Numbered from the stretch's first letter, positions 53,204-61,127 are shown. The stretch: 64,000 nucleotides of DNA from Streptomyces hundungensis (GCF_003627815.1 NZ_CP032698.1:2294001-2358000); one strand, 5' to 3'. Translations and numbers: made by a program. The notes: generated from the letters alone by a model not told the origin.

Positions 53204-53392
53204 TCAGTGGGTGTCGGTGTAGGTGGTGTTCAGCATGTGCATCAGGAACGGGAAGTCCTGTCGGTCAATGTTGACCTCGAAGGACCCTTCATCGGTGTGA
53301 ACGCCCAGGTAGACGGCACTGGTTCGGCCACTGTCATGGACGACTTCGATCTTGACGTCCGCGCGGGAGTGAACCTGACGGGTCTCGATCAT
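53204..53392 (-). CDS. Hypothetical phage protein
   Basis: 62 residues (MIETRQVHSRADVKIEVVHDSGRTS...). Start at 53392 overlaps the upstream stop (ATGA). Mostly beta; no function recognised. Confidence 0.6.
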   Translation of the reverse strand: MIETRQVHSRADVKIEVVHDSGRTSAVYLGVHTDEGSFEVNIDRQDFPFLMHMLNTTYTDTH

Positions 53393-53952
53393 GCGTGGAC
53401 CTTCCTGCGGATCGAGCGGTTCATCTCGTACGAGAGCGCGATGACACCGCGATGGCACGCCTTCTTGTCGGCCTCGCTGCCAATCGGCAGTCCGTAGACG
53501 TAGTGCGCCATGAGGAGCTTCTGATACCGGTCGTTGAGCTTCTTCAGGCCGGCCTCGGCCTCCATGCGCGCGGTGTGAAGGTTGTCGGTGATCTCGCAGT
53601 GATTGAGCGTGTCTTTCTTGCCGATCATGTTGGCGAATTCATCCGTGGTGTAGATCAGGAGCTTGAGAGCATTCCTGGCCTCGTCCGCGGTGTAGAAATA
53701 CTCGCTGTCCATAAGGTCTCGGTAGACGCGCTCGCGGGCGGCGTAGCGCTGGCCGGCCGTGTAGAAGATCTTTCGCATAAGGCGCTCGTTGTCGGCCACG
53801 GGAGCAATGTTCTTTCGCTCGCGAAGCGCGTGCTCCAGCATGGCCTGCTTCACGTCGTCGGCTTCAACGATGTGCCAGCGCTCGGCAACGACACAGGCGA
53901 CTTTGCCCGCCAGGTCGGCAAGGTGCCCCCAGTCGATTGGGTTTTCCTGCAT
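53389..53952 (-). CDS. Sigma-like/helix-turn-helix phage protein
   Basis: 187 residues from the ATG at 53952 (AAGGGAA upstream). IVEADDVKQAMLEHALRERKN, YTAGQRYAARERVYRDL and the C-terminal LNDRYQKLLMAHYVYGLPIGSEADKKACHRGVIAL resemble a region 2/region 4 sigma-like organisation. Possibly a regulator of phage transcription. Function is tentative. Confidence 0.55.
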   Translation of the reverse strand: MQENPIDWGHLADLAGKVACVVAERWHIVEADDVKQAMLEHALRERKNIAPVADNERLMRKIFYTAGQRYAARERVYRDLMDSEYFYTADEARNALKLLIYTTDEFANMIGKKDTLNHCEITDNLHTARMEAEAGLKKLNDRYQKLLMAHYVYGLPIGSEADKKACHRGVIALSYEMNRSIRRKVHA

Positions 53953-53959
53953 GGTTCCC

Positions 53960-54703
53960 TTACTTGATGGTGGTGATCTCGGACGCGTCCAGACGCTTGC
54001 TACCTCGGGACCACTTGCCGCAGCCCTCACAGCGGTAGCGCTGGAACGCGCTGACGGCCGTGTACGCCCGGCCTTCCTTCTTCAGGTCCTCGGAGCCGCA
54101 GTTGGGGCACTGGTGGTCGTCGCCCTGGCCGTCGTAGAGCTTGTGGTTGGGGTGAGTGGGAATCCACGGCAACAGGTAGTCGTAGAGGGATTCGGTGACC
54201 TTCACGTCCTGGCAGTTGTACTGCCGCATCAGGCGCCACGCCTTCTCGTCACCGGAGAGGCAGTCCACCCATAGCTGGTGGCCGGTGTGCGCGGTCTTCT
54301 TGCCGATCCCGAGCTTCTGCACCACGTAGTCGAGCTTGTTGCTCGGGAAACGGAACTGACGCTTGACGACCTTGAGTAGATCGACCTGGGCGAAGGGGGC
54401 CGGAGGAGCGAGGCCGGCCTCAAGGAACTCCCGGTTGAGGTGAGGTATGTCGAACCGCTGTCCGTTGAAGTGGACAACCGCGTCTGCCTCTTCGAGGAGA
54501 GCGTGAGCGGCCTGGATCATCGCTGCCTTGCCGTGTTGGTGGGCGCTGTAGAACATGACGTTCTTCGCGTCGTACCACTTGGCCGCGAAGCAGATGACTT
54601 CACCGGACTCAAGGAGCTGATTCATCCCGACGTTCTGATTCCAAAGCCCCCAGACGTGGGCCAGATTGGGGGAGGTCTCCAGGTCGATGGTCAGAATCTT
54701 CAT
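53960..54703 (-). CDS. DnaQ/RNase H-like 3'-5' exonuclease with zinc ribbon
   Basis: 247 residues from the ATG at 54703. Exonuclease motifs: MKILTIDLETSPN, VVHFNGQRFDIPHL, YNCQDVKVTESLYDYL. A C-terminal zinc ribbon (CPNCGSEDL ... CEGCGKW) is unusual. Likely acts in phage DNA processing or proofreading. Confidence 0.82.
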   Translation of the reverse strand: MKILTIDLETSPNLAHVWGLWNQNVGMNQLLESGEVICFAAKWYDAKNVMFYSAHQHGKAAMIQAAHALLEEADAVVHFNGQRFDIPHLNREFLEAGLAPPAPFAQVDLLKVVKRQFRFPSNKLDYVVQKLGIGKKTAHTGHQLWVDCLSGDEKAWRLMRQYNCQDVKVTESLYDYLLPWIPTHPNHKLYDGQGDDHQCPNCGSEDLKKEGRAYTAVSAFQRYRCEGCGKWSRGSKRLDASEITTIK

Positions 54704-55107
54704 GCGGTCTCCACTCGGATGTTGGCGATGTATTTCTCGGCGTACCAAATGAGCTTCTTCAGGTCCTCTGAACCGCCGTCCTGGTGCTTGTGCTGGCACC
54801 GCAGAAGGTATTTAGTCATGTTGCCGAGCAGGTATCCCTGGAATCCTTCGTGGCTCATTGAGCCCTGAATGACGTCGATGACCTCGTACTTGCCCTGCAT
54901 GTAGTGCGACGGGGAGTTGACCTTGTCGGGCTTCTCATAGCCCACGCGCGGCTCTGTGGTGATTTCGTAGCCGGGGAATGCGACGGTGCGGCCATCGCTG
55001 AACTTCAGGTCGTAGAAGTCGATTCCGCCCGAGTGCTGCGGGTAGCCGGCCTCGACGGTGGCCTTGGCCTGCTGCACGTAGACCGTCTGCCCTGCCTGGT
55101 ACTTCAT
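54700..55107 (-). CDS. DUF3310-family phage protein
   Basis: 135 residues from the ATG at 55107, overlapping the primase stop. The C-terminal half KVNSPSHYMQGKYEVIDVIQ ... LGNMTKYLLRCQHKHQDGGSEDLKKLIWYAEKYI is the DUF3310 (SaV-type) signature, linked to nucleotide metabolism in phages. Overlaps the exonuclease start by ATGA. Confidence 0.8.
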   Translation of the reverse strand: MKYQAGQTVYVQQAKATVEAGYPQHSGGIDFYDLKFSDGRTVAFPGYEITTEPRVGYEKPDKVNSPSHYMQGKYEVIDVIQGSMSHEGFQGYLLGNMTKYLLRCQHKHQDGGSEDLKKLIWYAEKYIANIRVETA

Positions 55108-55790
55108 TCCAAACCGCACTTTTCTCGAAGGGCCCTGGGGCCGTGCTCGTTCACGAACTTGTTCACGTCGGACTTCTTGCCGAACTCGATGGGGACGACG
55201 TTGGGGAGCCGTTCGGCCAGCATGTGTACGAACTTCTCGCCCGGCTCGTCCCCGTCCGTGAAGGCGAAGACCACCTCGTATCCGAGGAAGGCGGGGTCGA
55301 AGTGGTCTCGCCAACCGCTGACGCCGGGGACGCCTACGGTGGGGATGTCGGCCAGCTCGGCGCTCGCAGCGTCGAACTCGCCCTCGCTGAGCCCGAGGTA
55401 CCGGGACGGTTTGATGAGGGCCCTTGTGTTGTAGAGCAGGGGCTTGGAGCCGGGGAGGCTCTGGTACTTCCCGTGGCCCTCGTGCAGTTCCTCGTCCCGC
55501 CAGGTGCCGTCCGGGTGCTTGAGGCACGCCTCGGTGATGCACCGGAAGCGCAGGGTGGCCACTGCGTGCTCGCCACCGGCCGGCCTGATGTACGGGATGG
55601 CCAGGCGCCCGAGGTGCTTCTCATGTCCCGTAGCGGGGTGCTCGACGTACCCGAATCCCAGGGGAGTTGCGAGACTGGCCAAACCGCGGTGGCTGATGTA
55701 CTGCTCGGCCGGGCTTCCCGGGTAGCTCTGGCTGTACCTCTGGGCTATCTCCACCAGCGAAGCGGCTTGCGGCGAACTCTTGAGCAGCAC
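55104..55790 (-). CDS. DNA primase, TOPRIM part
   Basis: 228 residues. SPAEQYISHRGL, GRLAIPYIRP and LLYNTRALIKPSRYLGLSEGEFDAAS lead into the TOPRIM motif FAFTDGDEPGEKFVHML. It can start at the GTG at 55790 with AAGGAAGGAG 10 nt upstream, inside the zinc-finger gene. Frame is +1 relative to that gene. Either two proteins that assemble, or one protein made by frameshifting in the 170-bp overlap. Confidence 0.82.
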   Translation of the reverse strand: MLLKSSPQAASLVEIAQRYSQSYPGSPAEQYISHRGLASLATPLGFGYVEHPATGHEKHLGRLAIPYIRPAGGEHAVATLRFRCITEACLKHPDGTWRDEELHEGHGKYQSLPGSKPLLYNTRALIKPSRYLGLSEGEFDAASAELADIPTVGVPGVSGWRDHFDPAFLGYEVVFAFTDGDEPGEKFVHMLAERLPNVVPIEFGKKSDVNKFVNEHGPRALREKCGLE

Positions 55791-56007
55791 GGAATCCCAC
55801 TCCTTCCTTTCGCATGATCACGTCGTAGCTGTCCTCGCTGATGTCGCAGGCGAAGCAGTGCCAGCGCTTCTTGAATGAACTAACCGATGCCGACGGGTTC
55901 TCTTCGGGGTGTTCGGGGCAGTGGATCTTCTGCCAGCCGTCCTGCTCCTTCAGACCAACCTCGGGGTAGTAGTGCCGGAAGACATCAGCGATACCCGGCT
56001 TCCACAT
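55621..56007 (-). CDS. DNA primase, zinc-finger part
   Basis: 128 residues from the ATG at 56007, which lies inside stoperator site 7. CHC2-type finger: KIHCPEHPEENPSASVS and WHCFACDISEDSYDVIMRKEGVGF. Similarity to primases is lost after about residue 95, where the other frame takes over, so the last ~30 residues may be untranslated shadow if frameshifting occurs. Confidence 0.78.
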   Translation of the reverse strand: MWKPGIADVFRHYYPEVGLKEQDGWQKIHCPEHPEENPSASVSSFKKRWHCFACDISEDSYDVIMRKEGVGFRAAQEFAASRFAGGDSPEVQPELPGKPGRAVHQPPRFGQSRNSPGIRVRRAPRYGT

Positions 56008-56024
56008 GTCACATCCCAACCTTG
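56007..56024 (-). promoter_or_regulatory. Stoperator-like site 7
   Basis: Minus-strand CAAGGTTGGGATGTGACA (one inserted base). Unusually it overlaps both the stop codon of the upstream gene and the ATG of the primase. Confidence 0.65.
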
Positions 56025-56257
56025 ACGGCGCGCTCAATACGAAGCTGCTTGATGGCGTCCACCTCCGTCTTGACCATCTCGGCGAGGGCCTGGATCGGCA
56101 TGACCTGACGGAGGGCACCGGTGCGGCACTTGTAGACGACGGTGGCCGTCTCGTGGAGACCGAGCTCGGCTTCCGCCTCCAGGAGCCGGGCCAACTTGGC
56201 CAGGCCGGTCTTGCGGGTCAGGGTGACGTGGAGCCGTCCGCCGTCGTACGAGATCAC
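56009..56257 (-). CDS. Hypothetical phage protein
   Basis: 82 residues from the GTG at 56257 overlapping the endonuclease VII stop (GTGA). Begins VISYDGGRLHVTLTRKTG and ends VKVGM, whose codons form the stoperator. No function recognised. Confidence 0.55.
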   Translation of the reverse strand: MISYDGGRLHVTLTRKTGLAKLARLLEAEAELGLHETATVVYKCRTGALRQVMPIQALAEMVKTEVDAIKQLRIERAVKVGM

Positions 56258-56682
56258 TTCTTGCCGTCCTCTCGGTGGTACCGCTTGCCTATGAAGCGGA
56301 TTGCTGGGGGGTCTTCCAGGTAGTCGGCCGCATTGCGGGCGACCTGGGGGTCGTTGCGCAGGCCGCGGGCGAGGAGTATCCGATTGCACCTTGCACAACA
56401 GAGGCCGCGCACGATTCCCGTGGTGTGGTCGTGGTCCACGTCGAGCCGCTTTGCCCTGGACTGCTTGCAGATGGCGCAGACGCCACCCTGGGCCGCCAGC
56501 AGCCGGGCGTAGTCGCCGGCCTCAAGGCCGTAGACGGAGACCCGGGCCTCATGCGACGCGGCGCTTCGCTTCTTCTTGTGGCACGTGGTGCAGATCCTCG
56601 CCCTGGTGGAGGTGAAGAACCTCTCCGCGCGATTCTTCTCGCATCGGAGGCAGGGTCGGTATCCGCTCTTGGGCTTCTTCAT
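56254..56682 (-). CDS. Recombination endonuclease VII
   Basis: 142-residue His-Me-finger nuclease resolving branched DNA before packaging. Zinc cysteines and active site: CAICKQSRAKRLDVDHDHTTGIVRGLCCARCNRIL. An N-terminal CLRCEKNR ... ICTTCHKKK zinc element precedes it. Matches gp59-type enzymes of L5-like phages. Confidence 0.9.
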   Translation of the reverse strand: MKKPKSGYRPCLRCEKNRAERFFTSTRARICTTCHKKKRSAASHEARVSVYGLEAGDYARLLAAQGGVCAICKQSRAKRLDVDHDHTTGIVRGLCCARCNRILLARGLRNDPQVARNAADYLEDPPAIRFIGKRYHREDGKK

Positions 56683-56707
56683 GCCCTCTTCCTCGCTGAC
56701 TTCAGTG

Positions 56708-56724
56708 TGTCACATCCCAACTTG
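56708..56724 (-). promoter_or_regulatory. Stoperator-like site 8
   Basis: Exact minus-strand CAAGTTGGGATGTGACA between the helicase and endonuclease VII genes. Confidence 0.75.
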
Positions 56725-56748
56725 CGGAGCAAATTTAAATATTGTGAG

Positions 56749-57573
56749 TCAGAACACTTCCTCGTCCAGGTCGGTGATTTGCAGGTTGGACGTGTTCACC
56801 TCGAACGAGGCGTACGTCTCCCCAGAGGGGTCTGTGAAGCCCTCTCGATTCTTGACCGGCGAGATATGCAGGGTCCTGCCCTGCATTCCGTCCACCTCGG
56901 CATGGATGGTGAGCACGACGGAGGGGACGCGCCCGATCTTGCCCTTCACGCCATCGAGCGGGATGGGCTTGATGCCGGAGCTGTACTCGCCGACCACGTG
57001 GTGCATGGCCATCACGTGCGCGCCGGTCTCGCGCGCCATCTCATTGAAGTAGTCGCACAGCCCCTCCAAACCGAAGGTGTACTCCTCGGCGTTCGAGGAA
57101 CCTCCTCCGTCAACGTTGGTGATGTTGTCAATGACAACCAGATGTGGGTAGCAGCCGAAAACTTCGCGGTAGCACTCAAGGTGCAGTTCGATGTCCTTGG
57201 GGGTGGGCCGCGCCTGGTAGTTGAACCGCAGCCACCACCTCTTCGCAAGAGCCGCCTCGTACGCAGCAAAGGAGCCGTCGTCGGCCACGAGAGCCTTCTT
57301 GACCTCACGGGCGCTGTCGCCAGTGATCATCGCCGTGGCCCTGGAGAGCTGCGTAGCAGCCGTGCTGTCCGCACTGACGTACAGCGTGGGGACGTTGGAC
57401 CAGGTGGCCAGGAAGAGAGCCATGAGGCTCTTGCCGGTACCTCCGCCAGCGCAGACGACGGAGAAGTCGCCACGCCTGAACTCGACTTCGAGCTTCTGGA
57501 GTCCGCGATACGGGGAGGGGATGGGTTCGCCGGCCGCCCCCCGAACAAGGACCGACTGATTCAGACTGAACAC
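56749..57573 (-). CDS. DnaB-like replicative helicase
   Basis: 274 residues from the GTG at 57573 (GGAAGGTG upstream). RecA-fold ATPase: Walker A CAGGGTGKSLMALF, Walker B HLVVIDNITNVDG, AHVMAMHHVVGEYSSG and an arginine-finger region GRTLHISPVKNREG. It lacks the N-terminal DnaB domain, so is a short helicase or loader form as in L5-type phages. Confidence 0.85.
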   Translation of the reverse strand: MFSLNQSVLVRGAAGEPIPSPYRGLQKLEVEFRRGDFSVVCAGGGTGKSLMALFLATWSNVPTLYVSADSTAATQLSRATAMITGDSAREVKKALVADDGSFAAYEAALAKRWWLRFNYQARPTPKDIELHLECYREVFGCYPHLVVIDNITNVDGGGSSNAEEYTFGLEGLCDYFNEMARETGAHVMAMHHVVGEYSSGIKPIPLDGVKGKIGRVPSVVLTIHAEVDGMQGRTLHISPVKNREGFTDPSGETYASFEVNTSNLQITDLDEEVF

Positions 57574-57593
57574 TGCTTCACCTTCCTATGGAA

Positions 57594-57610
57594 TGTCACA
57601 TCTCAACTTC
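57594..57610 (-). promoter_or_regulatory. Stoperator-like site 9
   Basis: Minus-strand GAAGTTGAGATGTGACA, two mismatches, between the nuclease and helicase genes; overlaps the nuclease stop. Confidence 0.65.
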
Positions 57611-58412
57611 GAGAGCGAAAAGAACACGCATGGGACACATCGCAAAATCGGCAACCGAAACCTGGCTTCGCCGGGAAGTCGCCTGACTTCACGCCTTGAT
57701 CCATGCTCACGATGCGCTCGGTGATCGCGTCCTGGTCTGCGTCGGCCATCTTGACCGGCCGGGAGACCCGGTGATCCTTGGCGAGGTACCAGTCGCCGTT
57801 GGTGACCTGCTCGTCCGGGTAGAGCTGATTCAGGGCCAGGCCGTACACCCACAGCTGGAATTTGCTCTTGGTGCTGCCGGTCTTCAGGTCTCGCACACGC
57901 AGGGTCTCGTCCTTATTCAGAACTACTTGGTCGATGTACCCGCGGAGCTTGACGCCCTCGAAGTCGACCTTGAAGTACATCTCGACGGCCGGGGCCTCGC
58001 CGTCCGGGCGCCAGAGCACGGGGGCCTGATCCTGTACGTACTCGACGTACCGGCGCGTCTGCTCGGTGCCCTTGGCGAACCTGTCCTCCAAGTCGTCAGC
58101 GGCCGTGCCGCGATTCGCGCGCATCCATTGGTCGATGTCGTTGACCTTGCCCAGGTCACGATTGATGCCCTTGCTGTACTCGTCCTGGAAGACAGTGACG
58201 GCCTGGTCGGCCGTCAGCTCGCGGCCGGACTTCTCGAAGTGCTCAGCGGCCGTGTGGAACGCGGTGCCATGAGTGCTCCACGCTGCCGGCCTGGGCTCGA
58301 TCCTCTCAACCCTCTTGAGCCAGCTCTTGTATGGGCACTCCTCGAACTCCGTGATCTGGGAGACGGAGCGAGGCATCAGTACCCAGCGCGTGTAGTTGGC
58401 CTCGATGGTCAT
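57603..58412 (-). CDS. Cas4/RecB-like PD-(D/E)XK exonuclease
   Basis: 269 residues from the ATG at 58412. QITEFEECPYKSWLKRVE supplies the first iron-sulfur cysteine; the nuclease core is VKLRGYIDQVV ... LRVRDLKTGSTKSKFQLWVYGLAL; the C-terminal CRFCDVSHAC completes the cluster. No CRISPR genes are nearby, so this is a phage recombination or end-processing nuclease. Confidence 0.86.
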   Translation of the reverse strand: MTIEANYTRWVLMPRSVSQITEFEECPYKSWLKRVERIEPRPAAWSTHGTAFHTAAEHFEKSGRELTADQAVTVFQDEYSKGINRDLGKVNDIDQWMRANRGTAADDLEDRFAKGTEQTRRYVEYVQDQAPVLWRPDGEAPAVEMYFKVDFEGVKLRGYIDQVVLNKDETLRVRDLKTGSTKSKFQLWVYGLALNQLYPDEQVTNGDWYLAKDHRVSRPVKMADADQDAITERIVSMDQGVKSGDFPAKPGFGCRFCDVSHACSFRSRS

Positions 58413-58630
58413 ACATACCCCTTGAAAATTTCGACCTGAATGAACCGGGTGGAGCCCTTCATGCGCGGATGCGGCCAGTCGAACTCCTCGTGGAGGATGA
58501 TCTCGGCATCCTCCAGGCGGCATTCGATGAGTTCTTCGAGATCCACAATCATCTCTCCTTCGAATTCTTCCGCTGAATCACCAACAGTGATGCAGATGAC
58601 CTCCCCAAGACCGTGTGCTGCCATGGTCAC
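58409..58630 (-). CDS. Small acidic phage protein
   Basis: 73 residues (MTMAAHGLGEVICITVGDSAEEFEGE...). The GTG at 58630 overlaps the stop of the small gene upstream (GTGA), which sets the start. Function unknown. Confidence 0.6.
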   Translation of the reverse strand: MTMAAHGLGEVICITVGDSAEEFEGEMIVDLEELIECRLEDAEIILHEEFDWPHPRMKGSTRFIQVEIFKGYV

Positions 58631-58746
58631 AACCCCGAGGCCGCGGTGTAGTTACGACTCCTGCATGTGAGATCCGCCCCGGATACAGCCGCCATGACCT
58701 CCTCCGCGCGTTCACTGATCTTGAGGTTTTTGAAGGTCTCGAACAC
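58627..58746 (-). CDS. Very small phage protein (39 residues)
   Basis: From the GTG at 58746, 11 nt after GAGGAG; begins VFETFKNLKISERAEEVMAAV and ends in GTGA coupling to the next gene. First gene of the leftward early operon. Confidence 0.5.
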   Translation of the reverse strand: MFETFKNLKISERAEEVMAAVSGADLTCRSRNYTAASGL

Positions 58747-58836
58747 TTTCTAATGGCTCCTCGGTCATAGGGCCTAGCGGGCCGAATAACGGCGGAGCAA
58801 CCGCAGAATCACTCTACGACACTCCGGGCAGGAAAG

Positions 58837-58853
58837 TGTCACATCCCAACGGT
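58837..58853 (-). promoter_or_regulatory. Stoperator-like site 10 (early leftward promoter region)
   Basis: Minus-strand ACCGTTGGGATGTGACA; the GTTGGGATGTGACA part is exact. Lies about 90 bp upstream of the first leftward gene, where an early promoter is expected, so it may be the operator proper. I cannot identify -35/-10 elements with confidence. Confidence 0.7.
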
Positions 58854-58908
58854 TGTGTAGATCACACATCCCCCCGCCCCGCAGGATGATCAGTGATACC
58901 AGAAGTGC

Positions 58909-58932
58909 ACCGGTAAGTGCTTACCGGTAAGT
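58909..58932 (+). promoter_or_regulatory. Palindromic candidate operator
   Basis: Perfect palindrome ACCGGTAAGTGCTTACCGGT (58909-58928), also readable as a direct repeat of ACCGGTAAGT. About 185 bp upstream of the MmyB-type regulator and near the leftward promoter. Region 58747-59113 otherwise holds small hairpins and a perfect ATGTGCGCACAT palindrome at 59016-59027, no gene. Confidence 0.5.
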
Positions 58933-59113
58933 AGGTACCGCTCTCCATTCACATACAGTGGAGGGAGAGGCCGCTCGGGACCTTCGTCCCTGACGCCCGG
59001 GACCTTTGGCCCGGCATGTGCGCACATATTCGGAAGCGACCACTCCGCAAGCCTGCATATGCTGAGGTCTCTGGCAAGATTCGATCAAACGTTCGCATGA
59101 GGAGGGGGCCGGG

Positions 59114-59959
59114 GTGTGTGCCGACCGAGGCCGCGGCTACGACATGACCGATCTGATCGCCGCGTCCAACTTGACGAGGTATCTCAAGGCGTGGCGCGCT
59201 GCGCGCGGGGCCGCGCTGGGGCTGGGGAGAGCTCTGCCACAGAAGGATGTGGTGCAGGCCAGCGGGATGTCCGACAAGTGGTACCGAATGTTCGAGGCCG
59301 GCCTACCGGTCACCTACGACGCCGAAGTGCTCCAGCGCATCGCTGACTGCCTCGGGCTCGACCACGCTGAGCGGATGACGCTCTTCCTGATGACGATGGG
59401 CGTGCCTTCGCCTCATGGAGTCACGTCCAACCGCGACGACCCCGAGCTGTTGCCGATTTCCTGGATTCTCGACCAGCAGGGCACACGCCCCGCCTATGTG
59501 TCCGACGAAGACTGGAATGTGGTCGCTTTCAATCAGCCCATGGGCCAGTGGTTCCCCTGGGTGGCTGAGCCAGACGCCAATCTCATGCGATGGACCCTGC
59601 TCCACCCGGACGCTCGCGTGCAGCTGGAGAGCTGGGAGAAGCATTGCCGCGTCTACCTCGGCATGATCCGCATGGAGATCGCTCGACGAGGCACCGACAC
59701 CGCTATCGCGCGCATCCTGCTTGCCGCCCTGGAGGACCCGCTGATCGGCGCGTTCTGGGAGGAAGAGACCACGGTCGTCAGCAACCGGGACGGCCACCAC
59801 TTCCGCGTCCGCGTCCCGTACAACAACGACGAACCGAGGGACGTGATCAGCCAGGTATGCACCCCGGCCAAGTTCCCCACGTTGCGCCTCGTTTTCCTTA
59901 CCTGGGGCGACGGCATCGACAGCTTCGACATACTCGGAACAACTGAAGGACAGCAGTAG
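59114..59959 (+). CDS. XRE-family regulator with MmyB-type ligand-binding domain, cargo
   Basis: 281 residues from the GTG at 59114 (GAGGAGGG upstream); an ATG at 59144 is an alternative. The N-terminal helix-turn-helix (RALPQKDVVQASGMSDKWYRMFEAGLPVTYDAEVLQRIADCLGL) is followed by the MmyB-like domain (ISWILDQQGTRPAYVSDEDWNVVAFNQPMGQWFPW ... LHPDARVQLESWEKHC), which in Streptomyces often binds fatty acyl-type ligands. Shares one base with the thioesterase start (TAGTG). Confidence 0.8.
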   Translation: MCADRGRGYDMTDLIAASNLTRYLKAWRAARGAALGLGRALPQKDVVQASGMSDKWYRMFEAGLPVTYDAEVLQRIADCLGLDHAERMTLFLMTMGVPSPHGVTSNRDDPELLPISWILDQQGTRPAYVSDEDWNVVAFNQPMGQWFPWVAEPDANLMRWTLLHPDARVQLESWEKHCRVYLGMIRMEIARRGTDTAIARILLAALEDPLIGAFWEEETTVVSNRDGHHFRVRVPYNNDEPRDVISQVCTPAKFPTLRLVFLTWGDGIDSFDILGTTEGQQ

Positions 59960-60363
59960 TGCCCCGCTACACCTACCTGTGCCCCCTGCGCTGGGCCGAC
60001 ATGGATGCCAACGGCCACATGAACAATGCGGTCTACAACACGTACCTGGAGGACACTCGATTCCGGATGTTCTCCGACCTCGTGCCTGACGACCCCGCCG
60101 AGCGACTTGCCTGCAACTTCGTCGTGCGCGAGCAGACACTGCGCTACGTACGTCCGCTCGTCTACCGCGAGCAGCCGGTCAGGATCGAGGCATGGGTGGA
60201 GGACCTGAAGGGCGCCTCCTTCACCATCCGGTGCACGATCCAGGACGACGACGATGTTTATGTGGAGTCCCGCACGCTCATAGCCGGCTTCGACTCGATC
60301 GCCCACCGTGTCCGCCGCTTCCAGGAGAAGGAACGCGAGGCAATCGCCGCGTTTGCCGCGTAA
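59959..60363 (+). CDS. Hotdog-fold acyl-CoA thioesterase, cargo
   Basis: 134 residues. 4HBT-type motif RWADMDANGHMNNAVYNTYLEDTR, with the helical Asp and substrate-loop asparagines. Paired with an MmyB-type regulator whose ligand domain fits acyl compounds, so the regulator may sense what the enzyme hydrolyses. Not a usual phage function; likely lysogeny-expressed cargo. Confidence 0.82.
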   Translation: MPRYTYLCPLRWADMDANGHMNNAVYNTYLEDTRFRMFSDLVPDDPAERLACNFVVREQTLRYVRPLVYREQPVRIEAWVEDLKGASFTIRCTIQDDDDVYVESRTLIAGFDSIAHRVRRFQEKEREAIAAFAA

Positions 60364-60424
60364 GAGAGCGCGCGCGAGAACAGTGCTTCCGTGCTCATGC
60401 CAGCACCCACGCTGGGAAACCATG

Positions 60425-60451
60425 AAGGCCCTTGGCTTAGCCAAGGGCCTT
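60425..60451. terminator. Hairpin between thioesterase and repressor
   Basis: AAGGCCCTTGGC and its perfect complement with a 3-nt loop, between convergent genes. Confidence 0.85.
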
Positions 60452-60484
60452 TGTGCTGCTCACGGGTACTTGCCTCGTACAGGG

Positions 60485-60967
60485 TTATGCCGAAAGAGTA
60501 ATTGCTTCGAGGACTTTGCCCTCGGGCAGATCAACATCCGCGGGCCAGCGGAAGATCAGGTCACCGTCTCGCGCTTCCCTGTCCACGAGCTCGAACCCAT
60601 CCTTGCTCTGCGGGTCGTAGTCGATGACTTTCTTGTCACGGATCAGTCGAGCACGCAGGCGCTTCGCGGCCACACGATGACTGTCCTTGGCCGTGTCATC
60701 ACCCATGGCTACGCGCAGGTAGGCCATGACAGCCTTGCCGAGGTACGAGGTGTGATGGCTGCCAGCGCCCTGCGTTCGCTTCACCGTCCAGGGGATGGCG
60801 TCCTCGATCACCTGCCTGGACACCGCCTGACGGTAGTAGCCAGCCTGGGTGAGGGCCTTGTTCACGGCCTGGCCCACCACGCCGTACCGGGCGCCGATCT
60901 GGTCATCCGTGAGCCCCTGCTCCTTCATGCGGATCAGCGTGTTGACGTCCGGAAGAACCTTCTGCAC
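60485..60967 (-). CDS. L5-type prophage immunity repressor
   Basis: 160 residues from the GTG at 60967 (GGGGAG upstream); a TTG at 60997 is an alternative. HTH at residues ~18-40 (GLTDDQIGARYGVVGQAVNKAL), then IPWTVKR, a middle helical part, LIRDKKVIDYDP and the tail GDLIFRWPADVD. This order (HTH, PW, YDP-like, WPxD) is what I recall of mycobacteriophage L5 gp71-class repressors, and the location at the end of the replication arm is the same. It is the natural binder of the twelve 17-bp sites. Confidence 0.75.
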   Translation of the reverse strand: MQKVLPDVNTLIRMKEQGLTDDQIGARYGVVGQAVNKALTQAGYYRQAVSRQVIEDAIPWTVKRTQGAGSHHTSYLGKAVMAYLRVAMGDDTAKDSHRVAAKRLRARLIRDKKVIDYDPQSKDGFELVDREARDGDLIFRWPADVDLPEGKVLEAITLSA

Positions 60968-61059
60968 CCGACTCCCCGTCCTTAATTGCTTGATCAACTA
61001 ACACCGTTGTGCTTCTGACCCTAGCACTCGATCTTGTACACCACACTCCGAACGGTTGC

Positions 61060-61076
61060 CCTCACATCCCAAAATG
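61060..61076 (-). promoter_or_regulatory. Weak stoperator-like site 11
   Basis: Minus-strand CATTTTGGGATGTGAGG; core TTGGGATGTGA kept. Upstream of the repressor, possibly autoregulatory. Confidence 0.5.
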
Positions 61077-61127
61077 AGGCCTACCTCACAGCCCCGTCAC
61101 TCACCGTGCCCAGTCGAGCGAGACCTG

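Noticed and set aside
51133..53274. 713-codon plus-strand frame
   Set aside because: Exact antisense of the ribonucleotide reductase, whose minus-strand protein has full active-site motifs.
57603..58412. Cas4-like nuclease as evidence of a CRISPR locus
   Set aside because: No repeat-spacer array or other cas gene is visible; the gene sits among phage replication genes where L5-like phages carry a RecB/Cas4-like exonuclease.
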